This document shows, piece after piece, positions 54,214 to 62,837 of a DNA stretch of 64,000 nt. The position numbers and the translations under genes were made by a program. This DNA is from Streptomyces hoynatensis (GTDB lineage: Bacteria > Actinomycetota > Actinomycetes > Streptomycetales > Streptomycetaceae): positions 62,001-126,000 of the forward strand of contig NZ_RBAL01000014.1 in NCBI RefSeq assembly GCF_003626535.1. The letters are read 5' to 3'. Each line of letters starts with the position of its first letter. Positions within the stretch are counted from its first letter, which is position 1. The notes under the pieces were generated by a model. That model made no database searches, was not told where the DNA came from, and saw only the letters and a list, made by a program, of their open reading frames with translations.

Positions 54214-54684
54214 ATGATGGGGAGCGAGAGGCAGTGGGCGCAACTCGCCGTGACGCTGCTGGTCAGCGGGGCTGATCTGGACCCCGGATCGGTGACCGAA
54301 CGGCTTGGTGTGCCGCCCGACTTCAGCCGTGCGCCGGGCGCGGTGCCCGCCTTCCGCGCGGGGGCCGGATGCTGGGGCCTGGTCGCCGACGCCCCCGGCA
54401 CGTCGCTGCCGTCGCTGCTCGACGCGCTGCTGGCAAGGGTGAGGCCCCTGTCGGCGCAGTTGAGGGCACTGCGTGCGGAGGGCCACCGGGTCTCGATCGA
54501 CGTCTCGGGCCTCGTGGAGTCCGGGGCCGAGTTGACTCTGCCGCCCGACGTGTTGTCGCGCGTCAATGAGCTGGGACTGGCCCTCTCGTTCAGCACCGAG
54601 GCGCCGGTCACCGAGACGGCCGAGGACCTGCTCGACCAGATCCTCGACCAGCGCGAGAACGCGACGGAACAGGACCGCGGCTGA
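54214..54684 (+). CDS. DUF4279-type protein, second copy
   Basis: 156 aa. LAVTLLVSGADLDPGSVTER, LGVPPDF, and LDALLARVRPLSAQLRALRA parallel the upstream gene, but the two have diverged well beyond a recent duplication. ATG at 54214 with GAGAGCGGG upstream. Arrays of unlike immunity proteins next to toxin debris are common (family knowledge). 54685-54885 holds nothing I recognise. Confidence 0.7.
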   Translation: MMGSERQWAQLAVTLLVSGADLDPGSVTERLGVPPDFSRAPGAVPAFRAGAGCWGLVADAPGTSLPSLLDALLARVRPLSAQLRALRAEGHRVSIDVSGLVESGAELTLPPDVLSRVNELGLALSFSTEAPVTETAEDLLDQILDQRENATEQDRG

Positions 54685-54885
54685 GCGGCGTGCCCACGGC
54701 CCCGCCGCTTCAGGGGCACCTTTGACCGACCGCGCACGCACCCAGCGGCGTCTGCCCGCCTGTACGCGTGGCGACGGCCCGACCGCGGATCTGCGGACGG
54801 CATGAGTGCGAGTGGGCATCGAGGCGATCGTGGGCACGGTCGCGGGGCAGGGAGTCACCGCGCTACGGAGAGGATTAGTGCTTCG

Positions 54886-55275
54886 ATGCCTCTGATTCGT
54901 TGGACCGACCCGGACTTCCGTGTATGCCGCATCAGTTTCAATACATTGCTCGAAATTCAGTTGGAGGCGGAGAAGCGTGGCTGGGCGACGCGGTGGTCAT
55001 CAGTGGACGCACTTCGGAGCCAGGTCGGGGAAGCGGACATGCTACTCCAGTCGCTGATGCGCGAGGAACGAGGGGGTGACGTCCACGCCTATCGATGCCT
55101 CGTGTTGTTTTCGACCCCTGGCGGCAGGGACGCTGGTGGAATTGCCGCGGTCGATGTTGATCCGGATAGATTCGAGGCGCTGGAGCGACTCGATCGAGAT
55201 TTGGAAGTTCGGGATGCGTTTATTCGGGTGTTCTCTCTCGCGCAGGGTGGTATTTCGATGATCTCGAAGAAGTAG
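54886..55275 (+). CDS. Unrecognised small protein
   Basis: 129 aa, soluble, no signal peptide. RWTDPDFRVCRISFNTLLEI at the start and VFSLAQGGISM at the end; I know no family. Codon use is clearly less GC-rich than its neighbours (for example GAAATTCAG, GATAGATTC, TTTATTCGG), which suggests recent transfer. ATG at 54886 with GGAGAGG about 13 bases upstream. By position it may be another immunity-like gene. Confidence 0.6.
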   Translation: MPLIRWTDPDFRVCRISFNTLLEIQLEAEKRGWATRWSSVDALRSQVGEADMLLQSLMREERGGDVHAYRCLVLFSTPGGRDAGGIAAVDVDPDRFEALERLDRDLEVRDAFIRVFSLAQGGISMISKK

Positions 55276-55324
55276 CGGGCGATCCTGGTGGGCAAGATGT
55301 GAATCAGGCTACTTCCGGCAGGGG

Positions 55325-56029
55325 CGCGCTCTGGGGAAGCGGGCACGACCGTCGCCGACGCCGCCACGGGGAGCACGCACGAAGCCGTCTACACCTGGAT
55401 CTACGCACTCCCCAAGGGCGAACTTGCCCGCCTGGGGTCATGCTGCCCAGCAGGAGAACACGGCGCGGCCCCCGCAGCAGGCCGGACGCTTCCCAAGGCG
55501 CCCGCATCGCCGGGATGCGATCCATCCACGACCGCCCCGCAGAGGCACTGGGCCGCAAGGTCCCCGGTCACTGGGAAGGCGACCTGATCGTCGGGAAGAA
55601 CGGAAAGTCCGCCGCGGCCACCCTCGTCGACCGCGCCACCCGCTTCTGCATCATCCTCGCCCTTCCCGAGGGGAAGAACGCCAGTGGCCTGTCCACCGTA
55701 CTGGCCGAACAGATCCACGGAATAACGGAGTTGGTGCGCAAGTCCATGACCTGGGATCAGGGGGCCGAGATGGGTCGCCATGCAGCCCTGACCCTCGCCA
55801 CCGGTCTGGACGTGTACTTCGCCGACCCGCACTCGCCCTGGCAGCGGCCCACGAATGAGGACACCAACCGCATCATCCGCGAGTACCTCCCCAAGGGCAG
55901 CGAGATCACCAGCCATCAGCCCTATCTCACCGCCGTCGCCGAAGAGATCAACAACCGCCCCCGGCTACCGCGCCCCACAAGAAGCCTTCCCACGGGCTCT
56001 GACCGAAAGTGTTGCTTCAACGGATTGAC
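55325..56029 (+). mobile_element. IS30-family transposase remnant
   Basis: Three frames are needed: HEAVYTWIYALPKGELAR, then SIHDRPAEALGRKVPGHWEG and DLIVGKNGKSAA, DQGAEMGRHAALTLATGLDV, SPWQRPTNEDTNRIIREYLP, and finally GYRAPQEAFPRALTESVAST to the stop at 56029. DDE residues are in GHWEGDL, WDQGAE and SPWQ...NEDTNR. The N-terminal helix-turn-helix is missing and frameshifts occur near 55435 and 55955. No terminal inverted repeats are evident. Confidence 0.85.
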
Positions 56030-56208
56030 ACCACCTCCTCATCCTTGGAGTCCAGGTAAGAAGCTGCTATGTGGGCTAATTTCTGTCCTTGCGATTGACT
56101 GAGCCTTTGCCAACTTCCCGTGCTGCGCCGATAGTTGGCTGGACTCATGGATGAAACCCCTGATGAACGGGTTCATGACCAAGATCACCACGTCCAACCA
56201 GAGGTTTC

Positions 56209-56336
56209 ACGTGCTTGTCTGCCCGCGCGGGCTCGACGTGTTCAGCCGGACTCTTCGTTTCCTTGCCACGCAACTGCGCGGCCACCGCCGTCGGATCGGG
56301 TGCCGGTGGCGGCACCTGCCCGCCGGCCGCGGGTCC
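56209..56336 (+). mobile_element. IS5-type transposase N-terminal remnant
   Basis: About 40 residues, GLDVFSRTLRFLATQLRGHR then RRIGCRWRHLPAGR, match the N-terminus of Streptomyces IS5-type transposases. The frame then loses similarity. The remaining gene-free DNA from 56337 to 56990 shows nothing I can name. Confidence 0.5.
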
Positions 56337-56990
56337 ACGGGACGTTCCAGCAGATCCGGGCCCGCCTTCCGGCCGCCGTCGCGAGCCTGGAGGAGCAGGA
56401 GTCCGCGGTCGGCGAGGGCCCGGCCACCGAGCGCTGGCCACGCGTCGGCCGTTCGTCATCGAGCACCCCGACGAGCTCCGCGGCCGCGTCACCGCGCTCG
56501 CGGATCGCCTCGCGTCCTACGCTCGCTGACCCTGACCGCGAGGAACCAACGTCAGCGTAAGGGCGAGCGCGACCGGCCTCGCGCATCGCTCGGACCGGCG
56601 GCGCGTACGTTGCCCCGAGGGCAACGCCGCACCAGGCGATCCCGAGTCGGCTTGCTTGGGTGGCAGCCGACGTGGTGAGTGAGGGCATTGCGCGGCGTCA
56701 GCCCGTCGTGCGCCGGCCGGTTCCCCGTGCGGCTCACCGTGTTTCATCGTCCCGCCTGGCCCCTTCGTGCGTGAGCAGGGTGGTGAGTGATCAGTTGTCG
56801 GTCGGGGGTGAGGCGGGCCTCGAAGGCGATCTGGAAGGCGTTGAGGGGCAACTGCGGGGTGGTTCCGTCGTCCGACCCGGCGCCCATGCCGTCTTTCGCC
56901 TGCTCGGCCGACGAAAGATGATGGGGGAGGTGTCCGTCAGATCCGGCAAGTACGGCGATGCGGTCGCATGAGGGGTGGGGAGGCAGGGAC

Positions 56991-57716
56991 GTGCCACCGG
57001 ACTACGAGTCCCAGCGTCGCAGGACGGGAAGGAACTGGCCTCGGCGGAGTTACCTCGGCGGCTTGCCCGACCCGCTGCGGGACGAACTCCTCCACGTGGC
57101 AGCGCCGTGCCAGTACCAGAGTGGTGAGAGCCTGATGCGCGAGGGGGATCGGTCCACGCACGTGGTGCTTCTGCTCTCCGGGATCGCCAAGATCAGCGCG
57201 CGCTTGGATGAAGGGCACGAGGCTCTCCTCGCGATCCGTGCCAGCGGCGACGTGGTGGGCGAGATGGCCGCCATGGACGGCAAGCCGCGGTCTGCGACGG
57301 TGACCGCCTGCGGCGCGATCCGGGCCGGTGTCGTGCAGAAGAACGACCTGCACGCTTTCTTCCGGCGACATCCGGAAGCCGCCCTCTCGATGGGCAGCGT
57401 GGTGGCCGAGCGGCTGCGTTGGGCGAACAGACGCCGGATCGAGTTCGCAGGCTACCCGGTCAAGGTACGGCTGGCCCGGGTGCTCGCCGAACTCGCCGCG
57501 TCACATGGGCGACCGGTGCTTCAGGGGCTGGTCATCGGGGTCAACCTGAGCCAGCCGGAGCTGGCCGCGCTGGCCGGCTCGGCGGAGGACACCGTCCAGA
57601 AGGCGCTTCGCGCGCTGCGTGAAGAGGGTCTGCTGACGACCGGCCATCGGCGTATCTCCGTGCTTGACCTGCGCCGTCTGAGGGAAATCGGTCATCTTCC
57701 CCCAGGCATCGCCTGA
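56991..57716 (+). CDS. CRP/FNR-family cyclic-nucleotide-binding regulator
   Basis: 241 aa. The N-terminal cNMP-binding domain (about 21-140) has SGESLMREGD and the phosphate-binding cassette GEMAAMDGKPRSATV; G90-E91 and R100-S101 correspond to the cAMP-contacting E and R-S of E. coli CRP, so the pocket looks intact. The C-terminal HTH_Crp domain is LSQPELAALAGSAEDTVQKA, then LREEGLLTTGHRRI. GTG at 56991 has GGGAGG seven bases upstream. It heads a cassette whose next gene is a cyclase-like protein, suggesting a local nucleotide signal. Confidence 0.88.
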   Translation: MPPDYESQRRRTGRNWPRRSYLGGLPDPLRDELLHVAAPCQYQSGESLMREGDRSTHVVLLLSGIAKISARLDEGHEALLAIRASGDVVGEMAAMDGKPRSATVTACGAIRAGVVQKNDLHAFFRRHPEAALSMGSVVAERLRWANRRRIEFAGYPVKVRLARVLAELAASHGRPVLQGLVIGVNLSQPELAALAGSAEDTVQKALRALREEGLLTTGHRRISVLDLRRLREIGHLPPGIA

Positions 57717-57835
57717 TCCGCAAGAAAGGCCGTACTTATGCGGATCGCTCGGTGCCACGGGTCCGGGGGACGAAAGTTGACGCCCACACGCGTGGCCAGG
57801 CCACGCGCACCAACCCCCGATCAGACAGGCGTCCC

Positions 57836-58963
57836 ATGACACCGCAGGACATCATCACCCGCCATCTGTGCATGGCGGTCGATGTGGAGAAATACAGCAG
57901 GCTCGACACCCCGCATCAGGAGGCCGCGCAGGCCGACCTGGTGCGGATTCTGGAAGACGCGGCGGTCCTCAGTGGACTCGACCGGACCCGGTGGGGCCGG
58001 CAGGCACAGGGCGACCAGGAGTTCACCGTGCTTCCTCAAGACACCTCGGAGGCGGCCCTGCTCGGCGACTTCGTCCGGCACCTGGCCGCGACGTTGGCCG
58101 AGCGCAACCTCCGACACGACGCGGCCAAACGGCTCCGGCTGCGCCTGGCATTCGACATCGGCGTGGCCCGCACCGCCGCCCTGGGCTACAGCGGCCCCAC
58201 CCCGGTCTCCGTGGCGCGATACCTGAACGCCCCGCAGCTCAAGCGCGTGCTGGCCGCCGTGACCTCGACGAACCTGGTGGTCATCGTCGCCGACCGCCTC
58301 TACCAGGACGTGGTCCGGCTGCGCGCGCACGGCCTGAATCCCGAGGAATACGCCCGGGTGCACATCCAGCAGAAAGAGTTCACCGGCTACGGCTGGATTC
58401 ACCTTCCCGGGCACGGCCCGGCCGACATCCGGGCTGCGGTCGCACGTACCTCGGCACCTGCTCGGGCGTCCACCGCCGAGGTGAGCAACGGCGAGAGCCG
58501 CAACGCGACCACATCAGCGCGAGAGTTGGGAAGGTCCCGCATGAACACCCCCGCAGAGATCGCCGCCCTCGCCGCCAGCGCTGTGATCGGAGCCATGGCC
58601 ACCGACACCTGGGCCTACGTCCGTGCGCGCTGCGCGGCGTTACTCGGCAGGCATGCGCCGGAGGCGAGTGAACAGATGCTTCATCAGCTCGACGCCTTCG
58701 AGCAGGCTCTTGCGGGCCAGGACCCCGCCGCGCGTGAGCACCTTGCGGCGCATTTCACGCAGCGCACCGCTGAACAACTCGCCGTCGTCGCGGACCGATC
58801 CGCGGAGGCCGCCGAGGCCGTGCGCCTCCTCGCCATGGTGCCGCCCGCCACATCCGCCCCGAGCGGATTCCGCTCCGGCCAGGTGTTCACGGACATCGAC
58901 ACCGGCGGCGGCGACTTCATCGCGAGCGGCCGCGACACCAACGTCTGGAAGAAGGACCGATGA
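57836..58963 (+). CDS. Class III nucleotidyl-cyclase-like protein with C-terminal signalling motif
   Basis: 375 aa. Residues 10-200 follow the class III cyclase fold: D16 in MAVDVEKYSRLD as first metal ligand, G59-D60 in QAQGDQEF as second, then LRLAFDIGVARTAALGYSGP, VARYLNAPQLK and LVVIVADRLY in the order of the catalytic core. Whether it is active, and on which base, cannot be told. After a linker, residues 235-330 are helical (AALAASAVIGAMATDTWAYV), and the end carries GGGDFIASGRDTNVWK, a short Gly/Asp motif echoed in the next gene. Weak ribosome-binding site at ATG 57836. ATGA overlap with the NTPase gene. Confidence 0.72.
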   Translation: MTPQDIITRHLCMAVDVEKYSRLDTPHQEAAQADLVRILEDAAVLSGLDRTRWGRQAQGDQEFTVLPQDTSEAALLGDFVRHLAATLAERNLRHDAAKRLRLRLAFDIGVARTAALGYSGPTPVSVARYLNAPQLKRVLAAVTSTNLVVIVADRLYQDVVRLRAHGLNPEEYARVHIQQKEFTGYGWIHLPGHGPADIRAAVARTSAPARASTAEVSNGESRNATTSARELGRSRMNTPAEIAALAASAVIGAMATDTWAYVRARCAALLGRHAPEASEQMLHQLDAFEQALAGQDPAAREHLAAHFTQRTAEQLAVVADRSAEAAEAVRLLAMVPPATSAPSGFRSGQVFTDIDTGGGDFIASGRDTNVWKKDR

Positions 58964-61011
58964 CCACGGACGAGGAGCTGTACCAGGACTTCCCGGACGA
59001 CTCGTCTCCGGCCCAGGGCGTCGCCCCGTTCCGCCCCAGCCTGAAGGACGTCAGCGTGGGCGGCAACATGAACCTGGCGATGCGCGACGTCAACATCTAC
59101 ACGTATGTGGCCGGGCTGGCGCTGCTGAGCCCCCACCCGGTCGACCCGCGGCTCATCCTCCCCGACCACCTTTTCGAGACCCCGCACATCACGCTCGACG
59201 AGCCGGCGGCTGATCCCGCCGCCCAGATCAACCCGCTGGGCAACGCGGTCCTCGCACTGCTCGGCCCCGAGGGCTCGGGACGCCGCACGACGGCACTGCG
59301 TCACCTGAACGACATGATCAAGGACCTGACCCGGATCTTCGAGCTGTACCCCGACTGGGAGGAGCCGGACGCAACCCGCCTCCCCTGCGAGCCCCAAACC
59401 GGGTACCTCCTCAACCTGACGGGAGTCCACGAGCCGCTCGGCGAACGTTTCCACGAGCAGCTCGCCGAGTACGGAATCCGGGCCCGTGCCGTGGGCGCCA
59501 GGTTGATCATCGTCGCCACCGAGCGAGTGTGGGAGGGCGGTCTCGCCGACAGCCGCGCCACCCCGGCCGCCGTGATACGGATGCGGCGACCTTCCGCGCT
59601 GAGGATCGCCCGCCGGGCCATCATGTCGCATGCCGAGCGTGCGGTCCGCGCCGCATGGCTCGATGATCCCGAGAGCGTGTTCGCCGGACTGCTGAGCGGC
59701 AACGAGTCGCCGCAGGAGGGCGTGCGGCTGGCCGACGTCGTTCTGCAGGCCAAGGACAAGCGGGACGGTGAGGCCCGCGACCGTTTCCTCGGCTGGGAGC
59801 ACAAGCTCACCGAATGGTTCGGTACCGACGACGCCCGCGCACCCGAACGGCGGGCCCTGCAGATCGCGGCGGCCTTCCTCGACGGGGCCCCGGCACGCAC
59901 CGTCCTGGACGCTGCGGACCTGCTGCTGGCCGATGCGGCACTCAACTGGCCACCGCGCAAGGGCGGTCCGCTGGCCGGCGCCGACGACACCGAGCGGTGC
60001 ACGGCGGCGGGTCTGGACTTCAGGGAGGGCAGGGTCTCCCTGTCCGCCATCCGCCCCGGAATCGACCAGGCGCTGCTTCAGCACGTATGGCGCAAGCGCC
60101 CGCAACTGGTCCCCATCCTCATGCGCTGGCTCTCCGCGATCAGCAAGCCGAAGGGCATCGCCCAGGAAAGCCTGCCCCGGCTGGCCGAGGTCCTGACCAC
60201 GATGGCGAAGACCGAGGGACTGGACAGCGTTTCCTGGCTCACCCATGAATGGCTGCGGGGCGGGAGCCGCCACGCCGACCTTGCCGTCGATCTCGTCGAC
60301 CGGCTGGCCACCGACGTGCGTCTGGGGCCTGCGATGCGCAAGGAGCTCTCGCTCTGGGCCAAGGCGCCGACCATGCCGGAACGCCAGCAGGCCGTCATCG
60401 CCGTATGCCGCGGACGCCTGGGCCGCGAGTATCCCCACATCGCGCTCACCCGACTGAGGTACGTTCTCGACAAGGCGGGCGAACCCGGCGTGCGCGAGGC
60501 GGCCGTTGCCGCGCTCAGGAATCTGCTGGGCAACCCCGAACTGTCCCCGCACGTCCTCAACGCGCTCGTCCAGTGGACCACCGCCTCGACCCCCGGGGCG
60601 CCGAGCGGGACCGTCTTCCTCGACGTGTTCGCCGAAGCCGCGGCCGGGGACGCCGAGCCGACGGCGTACGGGCTGCTGCGCGCGGAGGGAGCGCGGGGCG
60701 ATGCGGTCAGGAAACTGCTGCGCGACGGCTGGCGCGCGGTCTGGCGGCGGCAGGAACTACGCGCCCGGGCGGCGACCGTGCTCGGCAGCTGGTGCGACGC
60801 GGTGGGAACCGAGAACGGCCCGACGGCGGAGGCGGTGGAGGAGATCGTTGCGGTGATCTTCCCCGATGAGGCGGACGCTCTCGGCGACGACCTGAACCGG
60901 GTCATCGGCGGCACAACTCCCTTCCGCAGCCGCCTCCGTGCCCGATTCGTCGACGTAGTCAGGGAAAGGGCCGCGCGCCGTTCGGCCGACCACGCGGACC
61001 GAGCGGCCTGA
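58960..61011 (+). CDS. Large protein with degenerate P-loop NTPase domain
   Basis: 683 aa. The N-terminus (30-48) has VSVGGNMNLAMRDVNIYTY, akin to the Gly/Asp motif ending the upstream protein. A P-loop-like GPEGSGRRTTALRHL begins at residue 102, with Arg in place of the Walker A Lys and following Thr; GYLLNLTGVHEPL and ARLIIVATERVW could be later NTPase strands. Residues about 300-683 are helical, HEAT- or TPR-like in feel. No transmembrane segment. It may be a regulatory ATPase, possibly inactive. No family name can be given. Confidence 0.6.
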   Translation: MTTDEELYQDFPDDSSPAQGVAPFRPSLKDVSVGGNMNLAMRDVNIYTYVAGLALLSPHPVDPRLILPDHLFETPHITLDEPAADPAAQINPLGNAVLALLGPEGSGRRTTALRHLNDMIKDLTRIFELYPDWEEPDATRLPCEPQTGYLLNLTGVHEPLGERFHEQLAEYGIRARAVGARLIIVATERVWEGGLADSRATPAAVIRMRRPSALRIARRAIMSHAERAVRAAWLDDPESVFAGLLSGNESPQEGVRLADVVLQAKDKRDGEARDRFLGWEHKLTEWFGTDDARAPERRALQIAAAFLDGAPARTVLDAADLLLADAALNWPPRKGGPLAGADDTERCTAAGLDFREGRVSLSAIRPGIDQALLQHVWRKRPQLVPILMRWLSAISKPKGIAQESLPRLAEVLTTMAKTEGLDSVSWLTHEWLRGGSRHADLAVDLVDRLATDVRLGPAMRKELSLWAKAPTMPERQQAVIAVCRGRLGREYPHIALTRLRYVLDKAGEPGVREAAVAALRNLLGNPELSPHVLNALVQWTTASTPGAPSGTVFLDVFAEAAAGDAEPTAYGLLRAEGARGDAVRKLLRDGWRAVWRRQELRARAATVLGSWCDAVGTENGPTAEAVEEIVAVIFPDEADALGDDLNRVIGGTTPFRSRLRARFVDVVRERAARRSADHADRAA

Positions 61012-61022
61012 GGAGCGTGACC

Positions 61023-61778
61023 GTGTTCCGTCGCAACCGCGCCCGAGGCGTTGCGCGGAGCGGGTGGGGAGGGCCGGCCTCGGCCTTCTCCACCCGGTTG
61101 CCCAGCGCCGACCACGCACTTCACTTCGATGCCGTCATCACTCACAGGTGGGAGCCGAGCGGTGCTTCGGGGAGCATCCTGCATGGCGATGCGGTGGCCA
61201 GGTCTCTCGTGAGAGACGTCGCCGCGAGCGTTGCCGAGCGGTACTCGGTCGTGCAGGCGGACGATGCCGAGGCCGCGATCAACCGCGAGCTGTCGACACC
61301 GATCAGGTCCGACTCCCGGCTGAGCGTAAGCGGTCGGACGGCGCTGAGCGTGTCAGAAGAGACCAGCGCGGCCGCGCAACGACGCGAAGCAGCCGTGCAA
61401 CATGAGCAGGTGAGGGCAGCTGCCGAACTCGCGCGCCTGGAAGCCCTGCGGGAACTGCTGCTTGACCGTCGGCTTGGGCTGGCCTGGTGGGTTGACCGAT
61501 ACGCCGACGCGCAGTTCGCCGTGGGGGACCCCGCCGCGAAGACCCGATCCGTGCTCACGGCCTTCGGACTGCTCACGGACGCCCTGCGCGCCGATATGGC
61601 GCGCGGCCGACCCGACGAGAACGCGGCGATCAGGGCACGCGTAGAGGAACTGCTCGCCGCCTTCCACGACCCGGCGACCCGCACGCGAGCCATCGATCTA
61701 CTGGACACCATCCTCCAGACTCTCGTGCCGCCGCCGCTTGGCGCCACGAGCGGTGGGGAGACGGGGAGCGCCGCGTAG
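61023..61778 (+). CDS. Small SPFH-like/coiled-coil protein
   Basis: 251 aa from the GTG at 61023, with AGGAG seven bases upstream (a GTG at 61017 is too close). HFDAVITHRWEPSGASGSIL followed by ARSLVRDVAASVAERYSVVQ resembles the SPFH (band-7) strand-helix pattern, then a helical segment QRREAAVQHEQVRAAAELAR and LAWWVDRYADAQ. No strong membrane helix. Eleven bases after the NTPase stop, so probably the fourth gene of the cassette. Assignment by pattern only. 61779-62196 beyond it holds no gene. Confidence 0.55.
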   Translation: MFRRNRARGVARSGWGGPASAFSTRLPSADHALHFDAVITHRWEPSGASGSILHGDAVARSLVRDVAASVAERYSVVQADDAEAAINRELSTPIRSDSRLSVSGRTALSVSEETSAAAQRREAAVQHEQVRAAAELARLEALRELLLDRRLGLAWWVDRYADAQFAVGDPAAKTRSVLTAFGLLTDALRADMARGRPDENAAIRARVEELLAAFHDPATRTRAIDLLDTILQTLVPPPLGATSGGETGSAA

Positions 61779-62196
61779 CCATAACAGCTCGGGAAACCGC
61801 AGCATCGCCCCCCGGCCGGGCACCGTAACGCCTTGAGCTGTGTCGTGTGGATGTCCGTGCGGACCTGTACGTCCGCTCAAGCGGCTCAAGGCCAGGCTGG
61901 AGCCGGTCACCGCGCTGATCGACGCGCAGGATGCGGAGCTCGCGGAGGCTAAGCCGGCGCGGAGCGCCGCGCAGGCGGCGTTGAGGCCGTTGCGGACCAA
62001 GGCCGGGCATCCGCGGGCGCGATGTTGCGGGACAGGCGGCGGACCTCGCGGCCGACCTGCGCGAGGTCTCGTGGGGGGCCCAGGGAGGGGGCCGAGCTGT
62101 GCCCCGGGATGGCGACGGGCTCGGTGACGATCCGCTGGCGTCCAGAGGGCTGGCACCTCGCCCACACCGGGCGCAGCAACGGGCCGGGGCGGCCTG

Positions 62197-62620
62197 CTAT
62201 CGGCCACTCCCCGGGAACCGGTACACTCCTGACTGGCGGGCCTGCCCGAGCCGTTCGTAGAGCCGGTTCGCTGTCCGCCGTGAGGGACGCGACGCCAGGT
62301 CCACGGTCCGGGCACCTGCCTGCTCTGCCAGGCACAACGCTTCCTTCGCCGGCGCAGCGCCGGCCCCCTGGCCCCGGGCGTGCTCGTCGTCGGCCACGTC
62401 CTCGATGCGGGCCCGCAGCCCGGACCGGACGGGGAACGTCACCAGCGTGAGCGTGCCGACGATCTCGCCTCGGACCCGGGCCATCAGCACCGTGTTGGTG
62501 CGGCAGGTTCACCAGCCGTGTCACCGCGTCGCGATCCAGCGGCGCCGCGGTCCGCGACAGCTGCGGGAGCAAGCGGGCGAACGCCGCCACCACCTCGTCA
62601 CTCCCCGCGTCACTCTCGCG
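62197..62620 (-). pseudogene. GNAT acetyltransferase, frameshifted
   Basis: Two frames together give a GNAT protein: first RESDAGSDEVVAAFARLLPQ and DRDAVTRLVN (to about 62500), then VLMARVRGEIVGTLTLVTFP and ARIEDVADDEHARGQGAGAA (acetyl-CoA loop, altered), ANRLYERLGQ to the stop at 62197. A frame change near 62495 and a missing start mark it as broken. Confidence 0.7.
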
Positions 62621-62649
62621 GAGACGGCCGGTGGTATGACCGGATGACG

Positions 62650-62824
62650 CCGGTCGCCTCCCGCGTGACAGCGACGTCGTCAGCCCACGCGGAAGCCCAG
62701 GTCGCGGACGCGGCCACCGCGTCCGCGTCGTAGTCTCCCGGCTCCGCCATGGCGTCGTGGGGGAGTCGCGGTAGATCTCGGGCGGGGTCTCGCGCATCTC
62801 GCGGAAGAATCCGACGTAGATCAT
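62650..62824 (-). pseudogene. Small immunity-like protein, frameshifted
   Basis: ATG at 62824 with AGAAGGA upstream gives MIYVGFFREMRETPPEIYRD, after which the frame shifts (near 62760) to AEPGDYDADAVAASATWASA. It begins 13 bases past the end of the RHS remnant, the usual place for the cognate immunity gene of an RHS toxin. Family not known to me. Confidence 0.5.
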
Positions 62825-62837
62825 GGGGCAGTCCTTC

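Noticed and set aside
61840..62127. Short plus-strand frame with LKARLEPVTALIDAQ, faintly like an IS21 IstA segment
   Set aside because: Similarity covers about 15 residues only, too little to call a transposase.
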